Shown here: in pieces, positions 1-13,699 of the stretch
Position numbering within the stretch: the stretch's first letter is position 1
How the letters are laid out: each line of letters starts with the position of its first letter
Origin: Hybos culiciformis
Lineage: Eukaryota > Arthropoda > Insecta > Diptera > Hybotidae
Assembly (NCBI GenBank): GCA_964007475.1
Contig: CAXFZM010000077.1
Coordinates: 186,001 to 250,000, forward strand
Direction of reading: 5' to 3'
DNA length: 64,000 bases
Notes under the pieces: model-generated
Databases searched by the model: none
The model's input: only the letters and a program-made list of their open reading frames with translations
What the model was told of the DNA's origin: nothing
Made by a program: the position numbers and the translations under genes

Positions 1-1822
1 AAAAATTAAAAATTTCATCGACCCCCCCCTGTTGAAAAAATTAAAAAATTCCATCGACCCCCCCTGTTGAAATAATTAAAAATTTCATCGAACCCCTGTT
101 GAAAAAATTAAAAATTCCATCGACCCCCTCCTGTTGAAAAAATTAAATATTCCATCGACCCCCCCCTGTTGAAAAAATTAAAAATTTCATCGACCCCCCC
201 CCTGTTGAAAAAATTAAAAATTTCATCGACCCCCCCTGTTGAAAAAATTAAAAATTTCATCGACCCCCCCCTGTTGAAAAAATTAAAAAATTCCATCGAC
301 CCCCCCTGTTGAAAAAATTAAAAATTCCATCGACCCCCTCCTGTTGAAAAAATTAAATATTCCATCGACCCCCCCCTGTTGAAAAAATTAAAAATTTCAT
401 CGACCCCCCCCCCTGTTGAAAAAATTAAAAATTTCATCGACCCCCCCCTGTTGAAAAAATTAAAAAATTCCATCGACCCCCCTGTTGAAAAAATTAAAAA
501 TTCCATCGACCCCCTCCTGTTGAAAAAATTAAATATTCCATCGACCCCCCCCTGTTGAAAAAATTAAAAATTTCATCGACCCCCCCCCTGTTGAAAAAAT
601 TAAAAATTTCAACGACCTTCCCCTGTTGAAAAAATTAAAAAATTCATCGACCCCCCCCTGTTGAAAAAATTAAAAAATTCTATCGACCCACCCTGTTGAA
701 AAAATTAAAAATTTCATCGACCCCCCCCTGTTGAAAAAATTAAAAATTTCATCGACCCCCCCCTGTTGAAAAAATTAAAAATTTCATCGACCCCCTCTGT
801 TGAAAAAATTAAAAAATTCCATCGACCCTCCCCTGTTGAAATAATTAAAAATTTCATCGACCCTCCCCTGTTGAAATAATTAAAAATTTCATCGACCCCC
901 CTGTTGATAAAATTGAAAAATTCCATCGACCCCCCCTGTTGAAAAAATTAAAAATTTCATCGACCCCCCCTGTCGAAAAAATTAAAAAATTCCATCGACC
1001 CACCCCTGTTGAAAAAATTAAAAAATTCCATCGACCCCCCCCTGTTGAAAAAATTAAAAATTCCATCGACCACCCCTGTTGAAAAAATTAAAAATTCCAT
1101 CGACCCCCCCCCCTGTTGAAAAAATTAAAAATTTCATCGACCCACCCCTGTTGAAAAAATTAAAAAATTCCATCGACCCCCCCCTGTTGAAAAAATTAAA
1201 AATTCCATCGACCCCCCTGTTGAAAAAATTAAAAATTTCATCGACCCCCCCCTGTTGAAAAAATTAAAAATTTCATCGACCCCCCCTGTTGAAAAAGTTA
1301 AAAAATTCCATCGACCCCCCCTGTTGAAAAAATTAAAAATTCCATCGACCCCCTCCTGTTGAAAAAATTAAATATTCCATCGACCCCCCCTGTTGAAAAA
1401 ATTAAAAATTTCATCGACCCCCCCCTGTTGAAAAAATTTCATCGACCCCCCCCTGTTGAAAAAATTAAAAATTTCATCGACCCCCCCCTGTTGAAAAAAT
1501 TAAAAAATTCCATCGACCCCCCCTGTTGAAAAAATTAAAAATTCCATCGACCCCCTCCTGTTGAAAAAATTAAATATTCCATCGACCCCCCCTGTTGAAA
1601 AAATTAAAAATTTCATCGACCCCCCCCCTGTTGAAAAAATTAAAAATTTCATCGACCCCCCCCTGTTGAAAAAATTAAAAAATTCCATCGACCCCTCCTG
1701 TTGAAAAAATTAAAAATTCCATCGACCCCCTCCTGTTGAAAAAATTAAATATTCCATCGACCCCCCCCTGTTGAAAAAATTAAAAATTTCATCGACCCCC
1801 CCCCTGTTGAAAAAATTAAAAA
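1..1822 (+). repeat. Left satellite segment with ~175/210-bp HOR
   Basis: A monomer with CGACCCCCTCC followed by a TTAAATATTCC monomer recurs at about 121, 331, 507, 1346, 1548 and 1723. The short spacings are 210, 176, 202 and 175 bp, about five or six monomers. The stretch also holds the first TTTCAACGACCTTCC monomer (about 607) and a truncated monomer at 1426. From about 0.6 kb on it matches 17.4-18.2 kb at an offset of 16.77-16.81 kb. Confidence 0.75.
1426..1445 (+). repeat. Truncated monomer lacking one A-tract
   Basis: After TGTTG and A6 the sequence goes straight to TTTC and ATCGA. One 7-bp TTAAAAA element has been lost, as expected for slippage or exchange between the two A/T tracts of a monomer. 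The same deletion is found at 18200, 16,774 bp away, which helps show that the two regions are copies. Confidence 0.9.
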
Positions 1823-2067
1823 TTTCAACGACCTTCCCCTGTTGAAAAAATTAAAAAATTCATCGACCCCCCCCTGTTGAAAAAATTAAAAAATTCTATC
1901 GACCTCCCCTGTTGAAAAAATTAAAAATTTCATCGACCCCCCCTGTTGAAAAAATTAAAAATTTCATCGACCCCCCCTGTTGAAAAAATTAAAAATTTCA
2001 TCGACCCCCTCTGTTGAAAAAATTAAAAAATTCAATCGACCCTCCCCTGTTGAAATAATTAAAAATT

Positions 2068-5000
2068 TCATCGACCCTCCCCTGTTGAAATAATTAAAAA
2101 TTTCATCGACCCCCCTGTTGAAAAAATTGAAAAATTCCATCGACCCCCCCTGTTGAAAAAATTAAAAATTTCATCGACCCCCCCTGTCGAAAAAATTAAA
2201 AAATTCCATCGACCCACCCCTGTTGAAAAAATTAAAAAATTCCATCGACCCCCCCCTGTTGAAAAAATTAAAAATTCCATCGACCCCCCCTGTTGAAAAA
2301 ATTAAAAATTCCATCGACCCCCCCCCCCTGTTGAAAAAATTAAAAATTTCATCGACCCCCCCCTGTTGAAAAAATTAAAAAATTCCATCGACCCCCCCCT
2401 GTTGAAAAAATTAAAAATTCCATCGACCCCCCTGTTGAAAAAATTAAAAATTTCATCGACCCCCCCCTGTTGAAAAAATTAAAAATTTCATCGACCCCCC
2501 CTGTTTGAAAAAATTAAAAATTTCATCGACCCCCCGCCTGTTAAAAAAATTAAAAATTTCATCGACCCCCCCCTGTTGAAAAAATTAAAAATTTCATCGA
2601 CCCCCCCCTGTTGAAAAAGTTAAAAAATTCCATCGACCCCCCCTGTTGAAAAAATTAAAAATTCCATCGACCCCCTCCTGTTGAAAAAATTAAATATTCC
2701 ATCGACCCCCCTGTTGAAAAAATTAAAAATTTCATCGACCCCCCCCTGTTGAAAAAATTAAAAAATTCCATCGACCCCCCCCTGTTGAAAAAATTTAAAA
2801 TTCCATCGACCCCCCCTGTTGAAAAAATTAAAAATTTCATCGACCCCCAATGTTGAAAAAATTAAAAAATTTCATCGACCCCCCCCTATTGAAAAAATTA
2901 AAAATTTGATCGACCCCCCCCTGTTGAAAAAATTAAAAAATTCCATCGACCCCCCCTGTTGAAAAAATTAAAAAATTCCATCGACAACCCCCTGTTGAAA
3001 AAATTAAAAATTCCATCGACCCCCCCCTGTTGAAAAAATTAAAAATTCCATCGACCCCCCCCCCTGTTGAAAAAATTAAAAATTTCATCGACCCCCCCCT
3101 GTTGAAAAAATTAAAAAATTCCATCGACCCCCCCTGTTGAAAAAATTAAAAATTCCATCGACGCCCCCTGTTGAAAAAATTAAAAATTTCATCGACCCCC
3201 CCTGTTGAAAAAATTAAAAATTTCATCGAACGCCCCCCTGTTGAAAAAATTAAAAATTTCATCGACCCCCCCCTGTTGAAAAAATTAAAAAAATTCATCG
3301 ACCCCTCCCACCCCTGTTGAAAAAATTAAAAATTTCATCGACCCCCCCCTGTTGAAAAAATTAAAAATTCCATCGACCCCCCCTGTTGAAAAAATTAAAA
3401 ATTCCATCGACCCCCCCCCCTGATGTAAAAATTAAAAATTTCATCGACCCCCCCCTGTTGAAAAAATTAAAAAATTCCATCGACCCCCCCCTGTTGAAAA
3501 AATTAAAAATTCCATCGACCCTCCGGTTGAAAAAATTAAAAATTCCATCGACCCACCCTGTTGAAAAAATTAAAAATTCCATCGACCCCCCCCCCCTGTT
3601 GAAAGAATTAAAAATTCCATCGACGCCCCCTGTTGAAAAAATTAAAAATTCCATCGACCCCCCCTGTTGAAAAAATTAAAAATTCCATCGACCCCCCCTG
3701 TTGAAAAAATTAAAAATTCCATCGACCCACCCTGTTGAAAAAATTAAAAAATTCCATCGACCCCCCTCTATTGAAAAAATTAAATATTCCATCGACCCCG
3801 CCCTGGTGAAAAAATTAAAAATTCCATCGACCCCCCTGTTGAAAAAATTAAAAATTCCATCGACCTCCCCCTGTTGAAAAAATTAAAAATTCCATCGACC
3901 CCCCCCCCTGTTGAAAAAATTAAAAATTTCATCGACCCCCCCTGTTGAAAAAATTAAAAAATTCCATCGACCCCCCCCTGTTGAAAAAATTAAAAATTCC
4001 ATCGATCCCCCCTGTTGAAAAAATTAAAAATTCCATCGACCCCGCCTGTTGAAAAAATTAAAAATTCCATCGACCCCTCCTGTTGAAAAAATTAAAAATT
4101 CCATCGACCCCTCCTGTTGAAAAAATTAAAAATTTCATCGACCCCCCCCTGTTGAAAAAATTAAAAAATTCCATCGACCCCCCCCTGTTGAAAAAATTAA
4201 AAATTCCATCGACCCCCCCTATTGATAAAATTAAAAATTTCATCGACCCCCCCCTGTTGAAAAAATTAAAAAATTCCATCGACCCCCCCTGTTGAAAAAA
4301 TTAAAAATTCCATCGACCCCCTCCTGTTGAAAAAATTAAATATTCCATCGACCCCCCCTGTTGAAAAAATTAAAAATTTCATCGACCCCCCCCCTGTTGA
4401 AAAAATTAAAAATTTCATCGACCCCCCCCTGTTGAAAAAATTAAAAAATTCCATCGACCCCTCCTGTTGAAAAAATTAAAAATTCCATCGACCCCCTCCT
4501 GTTGAAAAAATTAAATATTCCATCGACCCCCCCCTGTTGAAAAAATTAAAAATTTCATCGACCCCCCCCCTGTTGAAAAAATTTAAAATTTCAACGACCT
4601 TCCCCTGTTGAAAAAATTAAAAAATTCATCGACCCCCCCCTGTTGAAAAAATTAAAAAATTCTATCGACCTCCCCTGTTGAAAAAATTAAAAATTTCATC
4701 GACCCCCCCTGTTGAAAAAATTAAAAATTTCATCGACCCCTCCTGTTGAAAAAATTAAAAATTCCATCGACCCCCTCCTGTTGAAAAAATTAAATATTCC
4801 ATCGACCCCCCCCTGTTGAAAAAATTAAAAATTTCATCGACCCCCCCCCTGTTGAAAAAATTAAAAATTTCAACGACCTTCCCCTGTTGAAAAAATTAAA
4901 AAATTCATCGAACCCCCCCTGTTGAAAAAATTAAAAAATTCTATCGACCTCCCCTGTTGAAAAAATTAAAAATTTCATCGACCCCCCCTGTTGAAAAAAT

Positions 5001-5532
5001 TAAAAATTTCATCGACCCCCCCTGTTGAAAAAATTAAATATTCCATCGACCCCCCCTGTTGAAAAAATTAAAAATTTCATCGACCCCCCCCCTGTTGAAA
5101 AAATTAAAAATTTCATCGACCCCCCCCTGTTGAAAAAATTAAAAAATTCCATCGACCCCTCCTGTTGAAAAAATTAAAAATTCCATCGACCCCCTCCTGT
5201 TGAAAAAATTAAATATTCCATCGACCCCCCCCTGTTGAAAAAATTAAAAATTTCATCGACCCCCCCCCCTGTTGAAAAAATTAAAAATTTCAACGACCTT
5301 CCCCTGTTGAAAAAATTAAAAAATTCATCGACCCCCCCCTGTTGAAAAAATTAAAAAATTCTATCGACCTCCCCTGTTGAAAAAATTAAAAATTTCATCG
5401 ACCCCCCCTGTTGAAAAAATTAAAAATTTCATCGACCCCCCCTGTTGAAAAAATTAAAAATTTCATCGACCCCCTCTGTTGAAAAAATTAAAAAATTCAA
5501 TCGACCCTCCCCTGTTGAAATAATTAAAAATT
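2068..5532 (+). repeat. Left HOR, copy 1 (3,465 bp, with internal extra blocks)
   Basis: Landmark variants here recur 3,465-3,466 bp later. Examples are the TGATGTAAAA monomer at 3421 (again at 6886), the CGACAACCCC monomer near 2985 (again near 6450), and the TCGAACGCCCC and TCCCACCCC variants near 3230-3310. This copy is longer than the following one because it carries about 699 extra bp between the TTTCAACGACCTTCC monomers at about 4589 and 5288. Edges are placed at the GAAATAATT monomer pair and are good to about one monomer. Confidence 0.85.
4589..5287 (+). repeat. Extra local duplications inside left HOR (279 + 420 bp)
   Basis: The landmark TTTCAACGACCTTCC occurs at about 4589, 4868 and 5288, spaced 279 and 420 bp (8 and 12 monomers). 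In each case it is followed by a monomer with AAATTCATCGA and then one with AAATTCTATCGA. Taking this 699 bp out of the 3,465-bp unit leaves 2,766 bp. That equals the spacing 1823 to 4589 and 5288 to 8054, so the segment is a nested secondary amplification. Confidence 0.8.
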
Positions 5533-8298
5533 TCATCGACCCTCCCCTGTTGAAATAATTAAAAATTTCATCGACCCCCCTGTTGAAAAAATTGAAAAAT
5601 TCCATCGACCCCCCCTGTTGAAAAAATTAAAAATTTCATCGACCCCCCCTGTCGAAAAAATTAAAAAATTCCATCGACCCACCCCTGTTGAAAAAATTAA
5701 AAAATTCCATCGACCCCCCCCTGTTGAAAAAATTAAAAATTCCATCGACCCCCCCTGTTGAAAAAATTAAAAATTCCATCGACCCCCCCCCCCCTGTTGA
5801 AAAAATTAAAAATTTCATCGACCCCCCCCTGTTGAAAAAATTAAAAAATTCCATCGACCCCCCCCTGTTGAAAAAATTAAAAATTCCATCGACCCCCCTG
5901 TTGAAAAAATTAAAAATTTCATCGACCCCCCCCTGTTGAAAAAATTAAAAATTTCATCGACCCCCCCTGTTTGAAAAAATTAAAAATTTCATCGACCCCC
6001 CGCCTGTTAAAAAAATTAAAAATTTCATCGACCCGCCCCTGGTGAAAAAATTAAAAATTTCATCGACCCCCCCCTGTTGAAAAATTTAAAAAATTCCATC
6101 GACCCCCCCTGTTGAAAAAATTAAAAATTCCATCGACCCCCTCCTGTTGAAAAAATTAAATATTCCATCGACCCCCCTGTTGAAAAAATTAAAAATTTCA
6201 TCGACCCCCCCCTGTTGAAAAAATTAAAAAATTCCATCGACCCCCCCCTGTTGAAAAAATTTAAAATTCCATCGACCCCCCCTGTTGAAAAAATTAAAAA
6301 TTTCATCGACCCCCAATGTTGAAAAAATTAAAAAATTTCATCGACCCCCCCCTATTGAAAAAATTAAAAATTTGATCGACCCCCCCCTGTTGAAAAAATT
6401 AAAAAATTCCATCGACCCCCCCTGTTGAAAAAATTAAAAAATTCCATCGACAACCCCCTGTTGAAAAAATTAAAAATTCCATCGACCCCCCCCTGTTGAA
6501 AAAATTAAAAATTCCATCGACCCCCCCCCCTGTTGAAAAAATTAAAAATTTCATCGACCCCCCCCTGTTGAAAAAATTAAAAAATTCCATCGACCCCCCC
6601 TGTTGAAAAAATTAAAAATTCCATCGACGCCCCCTGTTGAAAAAATTAAAAATTTCATCGACCCCCCCTGTTGAAAAAATTAAAAATTTCATCGAACGCC
6701 CCCCTGTTGAAAAAATTAAAAATTTCATCGACCCCCCCCTGTTGAAAAAATTAAAAAAATTCATCGACCCCTCCCACCCCTGTTGAAAAAATTAAAAATT
6801 TCATCGACCCCCCCTGTTGAAAAAATTAAAAATTCCATCGACCACCCCTGTTGAAAAAATTAAAAATTCCATCGACCCCCCCCCCTGATGTAAAAATTAA
6901 AAATTTCATCGACCCCCCCCTGTTGAAAAAATTAAAAAATTCCATCGACCCCCCCCTGTTGAAAAAATTAAAAATTCCATCGACCCTCCGGTTGAAAAAA
7001 TTAAAAATTCCATCGACCCACCCTGTTGAAAAAATTAAAAATTCCATCGACCCCCCCCCCCTGTTGAAAGAATTAAAAATTCCATCGACGCCCCCTGTTG
7101 AAAAAATTAAAAATTCCATCGACCCCCCCTGTTGAAAAAATTAAAAATTCCATCGACCCCCCCTGTTGAAAAAATTAAAAATTCCATCGACCCACCCTGT
7201 TGAAAAAATTAAAAAATTCCATCGACCCCCCTCTATTGAAAAAATTAAATATTCCATCGACCCCGCCCTGGTGAAAAAATTAAAAATTCCATCGACCCCC
7301 CTGTTGAAAAAATTAAAAATTCCATCGACCTCCCCCTGTTGAAAAAATTAAAAATTCCATCGACCCCCCCCCCTGTTGAAAAAATTAAAAATTTCATCGA
7401 CCCCCCCTGTTGAAAAAATTAAAAAATTCCATCGACCCCCCCCTGTTGAAAAAATTAAAAATTCCATCGATCCCCCCTGTTGAAAAAATTAAAAATTCCA
7501 TCGACCCCGCCTGTTGAAAAAATTAAAAATTCCATCGACCCCTCCTGTTGAAAAAATTAAAAATTCCATCGACCCCTCCTGTTGAAAAAATTAAAAATTT
7601 CATCGACCCCCCCCTGTTGAAAAAATTAAAAAATTCCATCGACCCCCCCCTGTTGAAAAAATTAAAAATTCCATCGACCCCCCCTATTGAAAAAATTAAA
7701 AATTTCATCGACCCCCCCCTGTTGAAAAAATTAAAAAATTCCATCGACTCCCCCTGTTGAAAAAATTAAAAATTCCATCGACCCCCTCCTGTTGAAAAAA
7801 TTAAATATTCCATCGACCCCCCCTGTTGAAAAAATTAAAAATTTCATCGACCCCCCCCCTGTTGAAAAAATTAAAAATTTCATCGACCCCCCCCTGTTGA
7901 AAAAATTAAAAAATTCCATCGACCCCTCCTGTTGAAAAAATTAAAAATTCCATCGACCCCCTCCTGTTGAAAAAATTAAATATTCCATCGACCCCCCCCT
8001 GTTGAAAAAATTAAAAATTTCATCGACCCCCCCCCTGTTGAAAAAATTTAAAATTTCAACGACCTTCCCCTGTTGAAAAAATTAAAAAATTCATCGACCC
8101 CCCCCTGTTGAAAAAATTAAAAAATTCTATCGACCTCCCCTGTTGAAAAAATTAAAAATTTCATCGACCCCCCCTGTTGAAAAAATTAAAAATTTCATCG
8201 ACCCCCCCTGTTGAAAAAATTAAAAATTTCATCGACCCCCTCTGTTGAAAAAATTAAAAAATTCAATCGACCCTCCCCTGTTGAAATAATTAAAAATT
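5533..8298 (+). repeat. Left HOR, copy 2 (2,766 bp)
   Basis: This copy follows copy 1 landmark by landmark from the GAAATAATT monomers to the TTTCAACGACCTTCC monomer at about 8054, then joins directly to the next GAAATAATT pair without the 699-bp extra part. A few copy-specific differences are visible, for example GGTGAAAAAATT near 6050, and CTATTGAAAAAATT near 7685 where copy 1 has CTATTGATAAAATT near 4220. Confidence 0.85.
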
Positions 8299-9800
8299 TC
8301 ATCGACCCTCCCCTGTTGAAATAATTAAAAATTTCATCGACCCCCCTGTTGAAAAAATTGAAAAATTCCATCGACCCCCCCTGTTGAAAAAATTAAAAAT
8401 TTCATCGACCTCCCCTGTCGAAAAAATTAAAAAATTCCATCGACCCACCCCTGTTGAAAAAATTAAAAAATTCCATCGACCCCCCCCTGTTGAAAAAATT
8501 AAAAATTCCATCGACCCCCCCTGTTGAAAAAATTAAAAATTCCATCGACCCCCCCCCCTGTTGAAAAAATTAAAAATTTCATCGACCCCCCCCTGTTGAA
8601 AAAATTAAAAAATTCCATCGACCCCCCCCTGTTGAAAAAATTAAAAATTCCATCGACCCCCCTGTTGAAAAAATTAAAAATTTCATCGACCCCCCCCTGT
8701 TGAAAAAATTAAAAATTTCATCGACCCCCCCTGTTTGAAAAAATTAAAAATTTCATCGACCCCCCGCCTGTTAAAAAAATTAAAAATTTCATCGACCCCC
8801 CCCTGTTGAAAAAATTAAAAATTTCATCGACCCCCCCCTGTTGAAAAAGTTAAAAAATTCCATCGACCCCCCCTGTTGAAAAAATTAAAAATTCCATCGA
8901 CCCCCTCCTGTTGAAAAAATTAAATATTCCATCGACCCCCCTGTTGAAAAAATTAAAAATTTCATCGACCCCCCCCTGTTGAAAAAATTAAAAATTTCAT
9001 CGACCCCCCCCTGTTGAAAAAGTTAAAAAATTCCATCGACCCCCCCTGTTGAAAAAATTAAAAATTCCATCGACCCCCCCCTGTTGAAAAAATTAAAAAT
9101 TCCATCGACCCCCCCCCCTGTTGAAAAAATTAAAAATTTCATCGACCCCCCCCTGTTGAAAAAATTAAAAAATTCCATCGACCCCCCCCTGTTGAAAAAA
9201 TTTAAAATTCCATCGACCCCCCCTGTTGAAAAAATTAAAAATTTCATCGACCCCCCATGTTGAAAAAATTAAAAATTTCATCGAACGCCCCCTGTTGAAA
9301 AAATTAAAAATTTCATCGACCCCCCCCTGTTGAAAAAATTAAAAAAATTCATCGACCCCTCCCACCCCTGTTGAAAAAATTAAAAATTTCATCGACCCCC
9401 CCTGTTGAAAAAATTAAAAATTCCATCGACCCCCCCCCCTGATGTAAAAATTAAAAATTTCATCGACCCCCCCCTGTTGAAAAAATTAAAAAATTCCATC
9501 GACCCCCCCCTGTTGAAAAAATTAAAAATTCCATCGACCCTCCGGTTGAAAAAATTAAAAATTCCATCGACCCACCCTGTTGAAAAAATTAAAAATTCCA
9601 TCGACCCCCCCCCCTGTTGAAAGAATTAAAAATTCCATCGACGCCCCCTGTTGAAAAAATTAAAAATTCCATCGACCCCCCCTGTTGAAAAAATTAAAAA
9701 TTCCATCGACCCCCCCTGTTGAAAAAATTAAAAATTCCATCGACCCACCCTGTTGAAAAAATTAAAAAATTCCATCGACCCCCCTCTATTGAAAAAATTA
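8299..9800 (+). repeat. Left HOR, copy 3 (partial, rearranged)
   Basis: It opens with the same GAAATAATT pair and shares the GAAAAAGTT monomers (two here, about 8845 and 9020), the TCGAACGCC variant near 9285, the TCCCACCCC variant near 9360 and the TGATGTAAAA monomer at 9440. The last lies only 2,554 bp after its copy-2 counterpart, so some segments are gained and others lost. Beyond about 9.8 kb the correspondence fades. Confidence 0.7.
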
Positions 9801-12240
9801 AAAATTCCATCGACCCTCCCCTGTTGAAAAAATTAAAAAATTCCATCGACCCTCCCCTGTTGAAAAAATTAAAAATTCCATCGACCCCCTACTATTGAAA
9901 AAATTAAAAATTTCATCGACCCCCCCCTGTTGAAAAAATTAAAAATTCCATCGACCCCCCTGTTGAAAAAATTAAAAATTCCATCGACCCCCCTCCTGTT
10001 GAAAAAATTAAAAATTTCATCGACCCCCCCCTGTTGAAAAAATTGAAAAATTCCATCGACCCCCCCTGTAGAAAAAATTAAAAATTTCATCGACCCCCTA
10101 CTATTGAAAAAATTAAAAATTTCATCGACCCGCCCCTGTTGAAAAAATTAAAAATTCCATCGACCACCCCTGTTGAAAAAATTAAAAATTCCATCGACCC
10201 CCCTGTTGAAAAAATTAAAAATTCCATCGACCCCTCCTGTTGAAAAAATTAAAAATTTCATCGACCCCCCCCTATTGAAAAAATTAAAAATTTCATCGAC
10301 CCCCCCCTGTTGAAAAAATTAAAAAATTCCATCGACCCTCCCCTGTTGAAAAAATTAAAAATTCCATCGACCCCCCCCTGTTGAAAAAATTAAAAATTCC
10401 ATCGACCCCCTGTTGAAAAAATTAAAAATTCCATCGACCCCCCCCTGTTGAAAAAATTAAAAATTCCATCGACCCCCCCCCCCTGTGGAAAAAATTAAAA
10501 ATTTCATCGACCCCCCCCTGTTGAAAAAATTAAAAAATTCCATCGACCCCCCCTTTGGAAAAAATTAAAAATTCCATCGACCCCTCTTGTTGAAAAAATT
10601 AAAAATTCCATCGACCCCTCCTGTTCAAAAAATTAAAAATTTCATCGACCCCCCCCTATTGAAAAAATTAAAAATTTCATCGACCCCCCCCTGTTGAAAA
10701 AATTAAAAAATTCCATCGACCCCCCCTGTTGAAAAAATTAAAAATTCCAACGACCCCCCCTGTTGAAAAAATTAAAAATTCCATCGACCCCCCCCTGTTG
10801 AAAAAATTAAAAATTTCATCGACAGCCCCCTATTGAAAAAATTAATAATTTCATCGACCCCCCCCTGTTGAAAAAATTAAAAAATTCCATCGACACCACC
10901 CCCCTGTTGAAAAAATTAAAAATTTCAACGACCCCACCCTGTTGAAAAAATTAAAAAATTCATCGACCCCCCCCTGTTGAAAAAATTAAAAAATTCTATC
11001 GACACCCCCTGTTGAAAAAATTTAAAATTTCATCGACCCTCCCCTGTTGAAAAAATTAAAAAATTCCATCGACCCCCTCCCCTGTTGAAAAAATTAAAAA
11101 TTTCAACGACCCCACCCTGTTGAAAAAATTAAAAAATTCATCGACCCCCCCCTGTTGAAAAAATTAAAAAATTCTATCGACACCCCCTGTTGAAAAAATT
11201 AAAAATTTCATCGACCCCCCCCTGTTGAAAAAATTAAAAATTTCATCGACCCCCCCCTGTTGAAAAAATTAAAAATTCCATCGACCCCCCTGTTGAAATA
11301 ATTAAAAATTTCATCGACCCCCTGTTGAAAAAATTAAAAAATTCCATCGACCCCCCCCTGTTGAAAAAATTAAAATTCCATCGACCCCCCCTGTTGAAAA
11401 AACTAAAAATTTCATCGACCCACCCCCTGTTGAAAAAATTAAAAATTTCAACGACCCCACCCTGTTGAAAAAATTAAAAAATTCATCGACCCCCCCCTGT
11501 TGAAAAAATTAAAAAATTCTATCGACACCCCCTGTTGAAAAAATTAAAAATTTCATCGACCCCCCCCCTGTTGAAAAAATTAAAAATTTCATCGACCCAC
11601 CCTGTTGAAAAAATTAAAAATTTCATCGACCCCCTCCTGTTGAAAAAATTAAAAAATTCCATCGACCCCCCCCTGTTGAAATAATTAAAAATTTCATCGA
11701 CCCCCTGATGAAAAAATTAAAAATTCCATCGACCCCCTCCTGTTGAAAAAATTAAATATTCCATCGACCCCCCCCTGTTGAAAAAATTAAAAATTTCATG
11801 AACCCCATGTTGAAAAAATTAAAAATTTCATCGACCTCCCCCTGTTGAAAAAATTAAAAATTTCATCGACCCCCCCCTGTTGAAAAAATTAAAAAATTCC
11901 ATCGACCCCCCCTGTTGAAAAAATTAAAATTCCATCGACCCCCTTCTGTTGAAAAAATTAAATATTCCATCGACCCCCCCCTGTTGAAAAAATTAAAAAT
12001 TTCATCGACCCCCCCCCCTGTTGAAAAAATTAAAAATTTCAACGACCGTCCCCTGTTGAAAAAATTAAAAAATTCATCGACCCCCCCCTGTTGAAAAAAT
12101 TAAAAAATTCTATCGACCCCCCTGTTGAAAAAATTAAAAATTTCATCGACCCCCCCCTGTTGAAAAAATTAAAAATTTCATCGACCCCCCCCTGTTGAAA
12201 AAATTAAAAATTTCATCGACCCCCCCCTGTTGAAAAAATT
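9801..12240 (+). repeat. Heterogeneous satellite segment
   Basis: Only monomers are present and no long HOR is obvious. A variant with TTTCAACGACCCCACCC recurs at about 10926, 11104 and 11449 (spacings 178 and 345 bp, 5 and 10 monomers), followed each time by TTCATCGA and TTCTATCGACACCCC monomers. The variant returns once more near 17275. Rare variants include CGACAGCCCCC at 10820, which is shared with 29.2-30.0 kb. Confidence 0.7.
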
Positions 12241-13210
12241 AAAAAATTCCATCGACCCTCCCCTGTTGAAATAATTAAAAATTTCATCGACCCCCCTGTT
12301 GAAAAAATTAAAAAATTCCATCGACCCCCCCTGTTGAAAAAATTAAAAATTCCATCGACCCCCCCTGTTGAAAAAATTAAAAATTTCATCGACCCCCCCT
12401 GTCGAAAAAATTAAAAAATTCCATCGACCCCCCTGTTGAAAAAATTAAAAAATTCCATCGACCCCCCCCTGTTGAAAAAATTAAAAATTCCATCGACCCC
12501 CCCTGTTGAAAAAATTAAAAATTCCATCGACATCCCCCCTGTTGAAAAAATTAAAAATTTCATCGACCCCCCCTGTTGAAAAAATTAAAAAATTCCATCG
12601 ACACCCCCCTGTTGAAAAAATTAAAAATTCCATCGACCCCCCTGTTGAAAAAATTAAAAATTCCATCGACACCCCCCTGTTGAAAAAATTAAAAATTCCA
12701 TCGACCCCCCTGTTGAAAAAATTAAAAATTTCATCGACCCCCCCTGTTGAAAAAATTAAAAATTTCATCGACCCCCCCCTGTTGAAAAAATTAAAAAATT
12801 CCATCGACCCTCCCCTGTTGAAATAATTAAAAATTTCATCGACCCCCCTGTTGAAAAAATTAAAAAATTCCATCGACCCCCCCTGTTGAAAAAATTAAAA
12901 ATTCCATCGACCCCCCCTGTTGAAAAAATTAAAAATTTCATCGACCCCCCCTGTCGAAAAAATTAAAAAATTCCGTCGACCCCCCCTGTTGAAAAAATTA
13001 AAAAATTCCATCGACCCCCCCCGGTTGAAAAAATTAAAAATTCCATCGACCCCCCCTGTTGAAAAAATTAAAAATTCCATCGACATCCCCCCTGTTGAAA
13101 AAATTAAAAATTTCATCGACCCCCCCTGTTGAAAAAATTAAAAAATTCCATCGACACCCCCCTGTTGAAAAAATTAAAAATTCCATCGACCCCCCTGTTG
13201 AAAAAATTAA
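12240..13210 (+). repeat. ~553-bp tandem duplication of satellite
   Basis: The variant CGACATCCCCCC occurs at 12528 and 13081 (553 bp apart). The TGTCGAAAAAATT monomers near 12400 and 12953 and the CGACACCCCCC monomers near 12600 and 13153 follow at the same distance. Shared order of these variants supports two adjacent copies. The second has a private TTCCGTCGAC change near 12973. Confidence 0.75.
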
Positions 13211-13699
13211 AAATTTCATCGACCCCCCCTGTTGAAAAAATTAAAAATTTCATCGACCCCCCCCTGTTTGAAAAAATTAAAAATTTCATCGACCCCCCCC
13301 TGTTAAAAAAATTAAAAATTTCATCGACCCTCCCCTGTTGAAAAAATTAAAAATTTCATCGACCCCCCCCTGTTGAAAAAATTAAAAAATTCCATCGACC
13401 CCCCTTGTTGAAAAAATTAAAAATTCCATCGACCCCCTCTTGTTGAAAAAATTAAATATTCCATCGACCCCCCCTGTAGAAAAAATTAAAAATTTCATCG
13501 ACCCCCCCCTGTTGAAAAAATTAAAAAATTCCATCGACCCCCCCCCTGTTGAAAAAATTAAAAATTCCATCGACCCCCCCTGTTGAAAAAATTAAAAATT
13601 TCCATCGACCCCCCCCCTGTTGAAAAAATTAAAAATTCCATCGACCCCCCCCTGCTGAAAAAATTAAAAAATTCCATCGACCCCCCCTGTTGAAAAAAT

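Noticed and set aside
12481..12873. Longest open frame (130 codons, - strand) and more than a hundred similar frames on both strands
   Set aside because: All encode the same few low-complexity strings (MEFLIFSTGG, VDGIFNFFNRGG, LLKKLKIPSTPP) because two of three frames of a monomer lack stops. They end whenever a length change shifts the frame. Both strands are open over the same bases, and there is no codon constraint or conserved start context.
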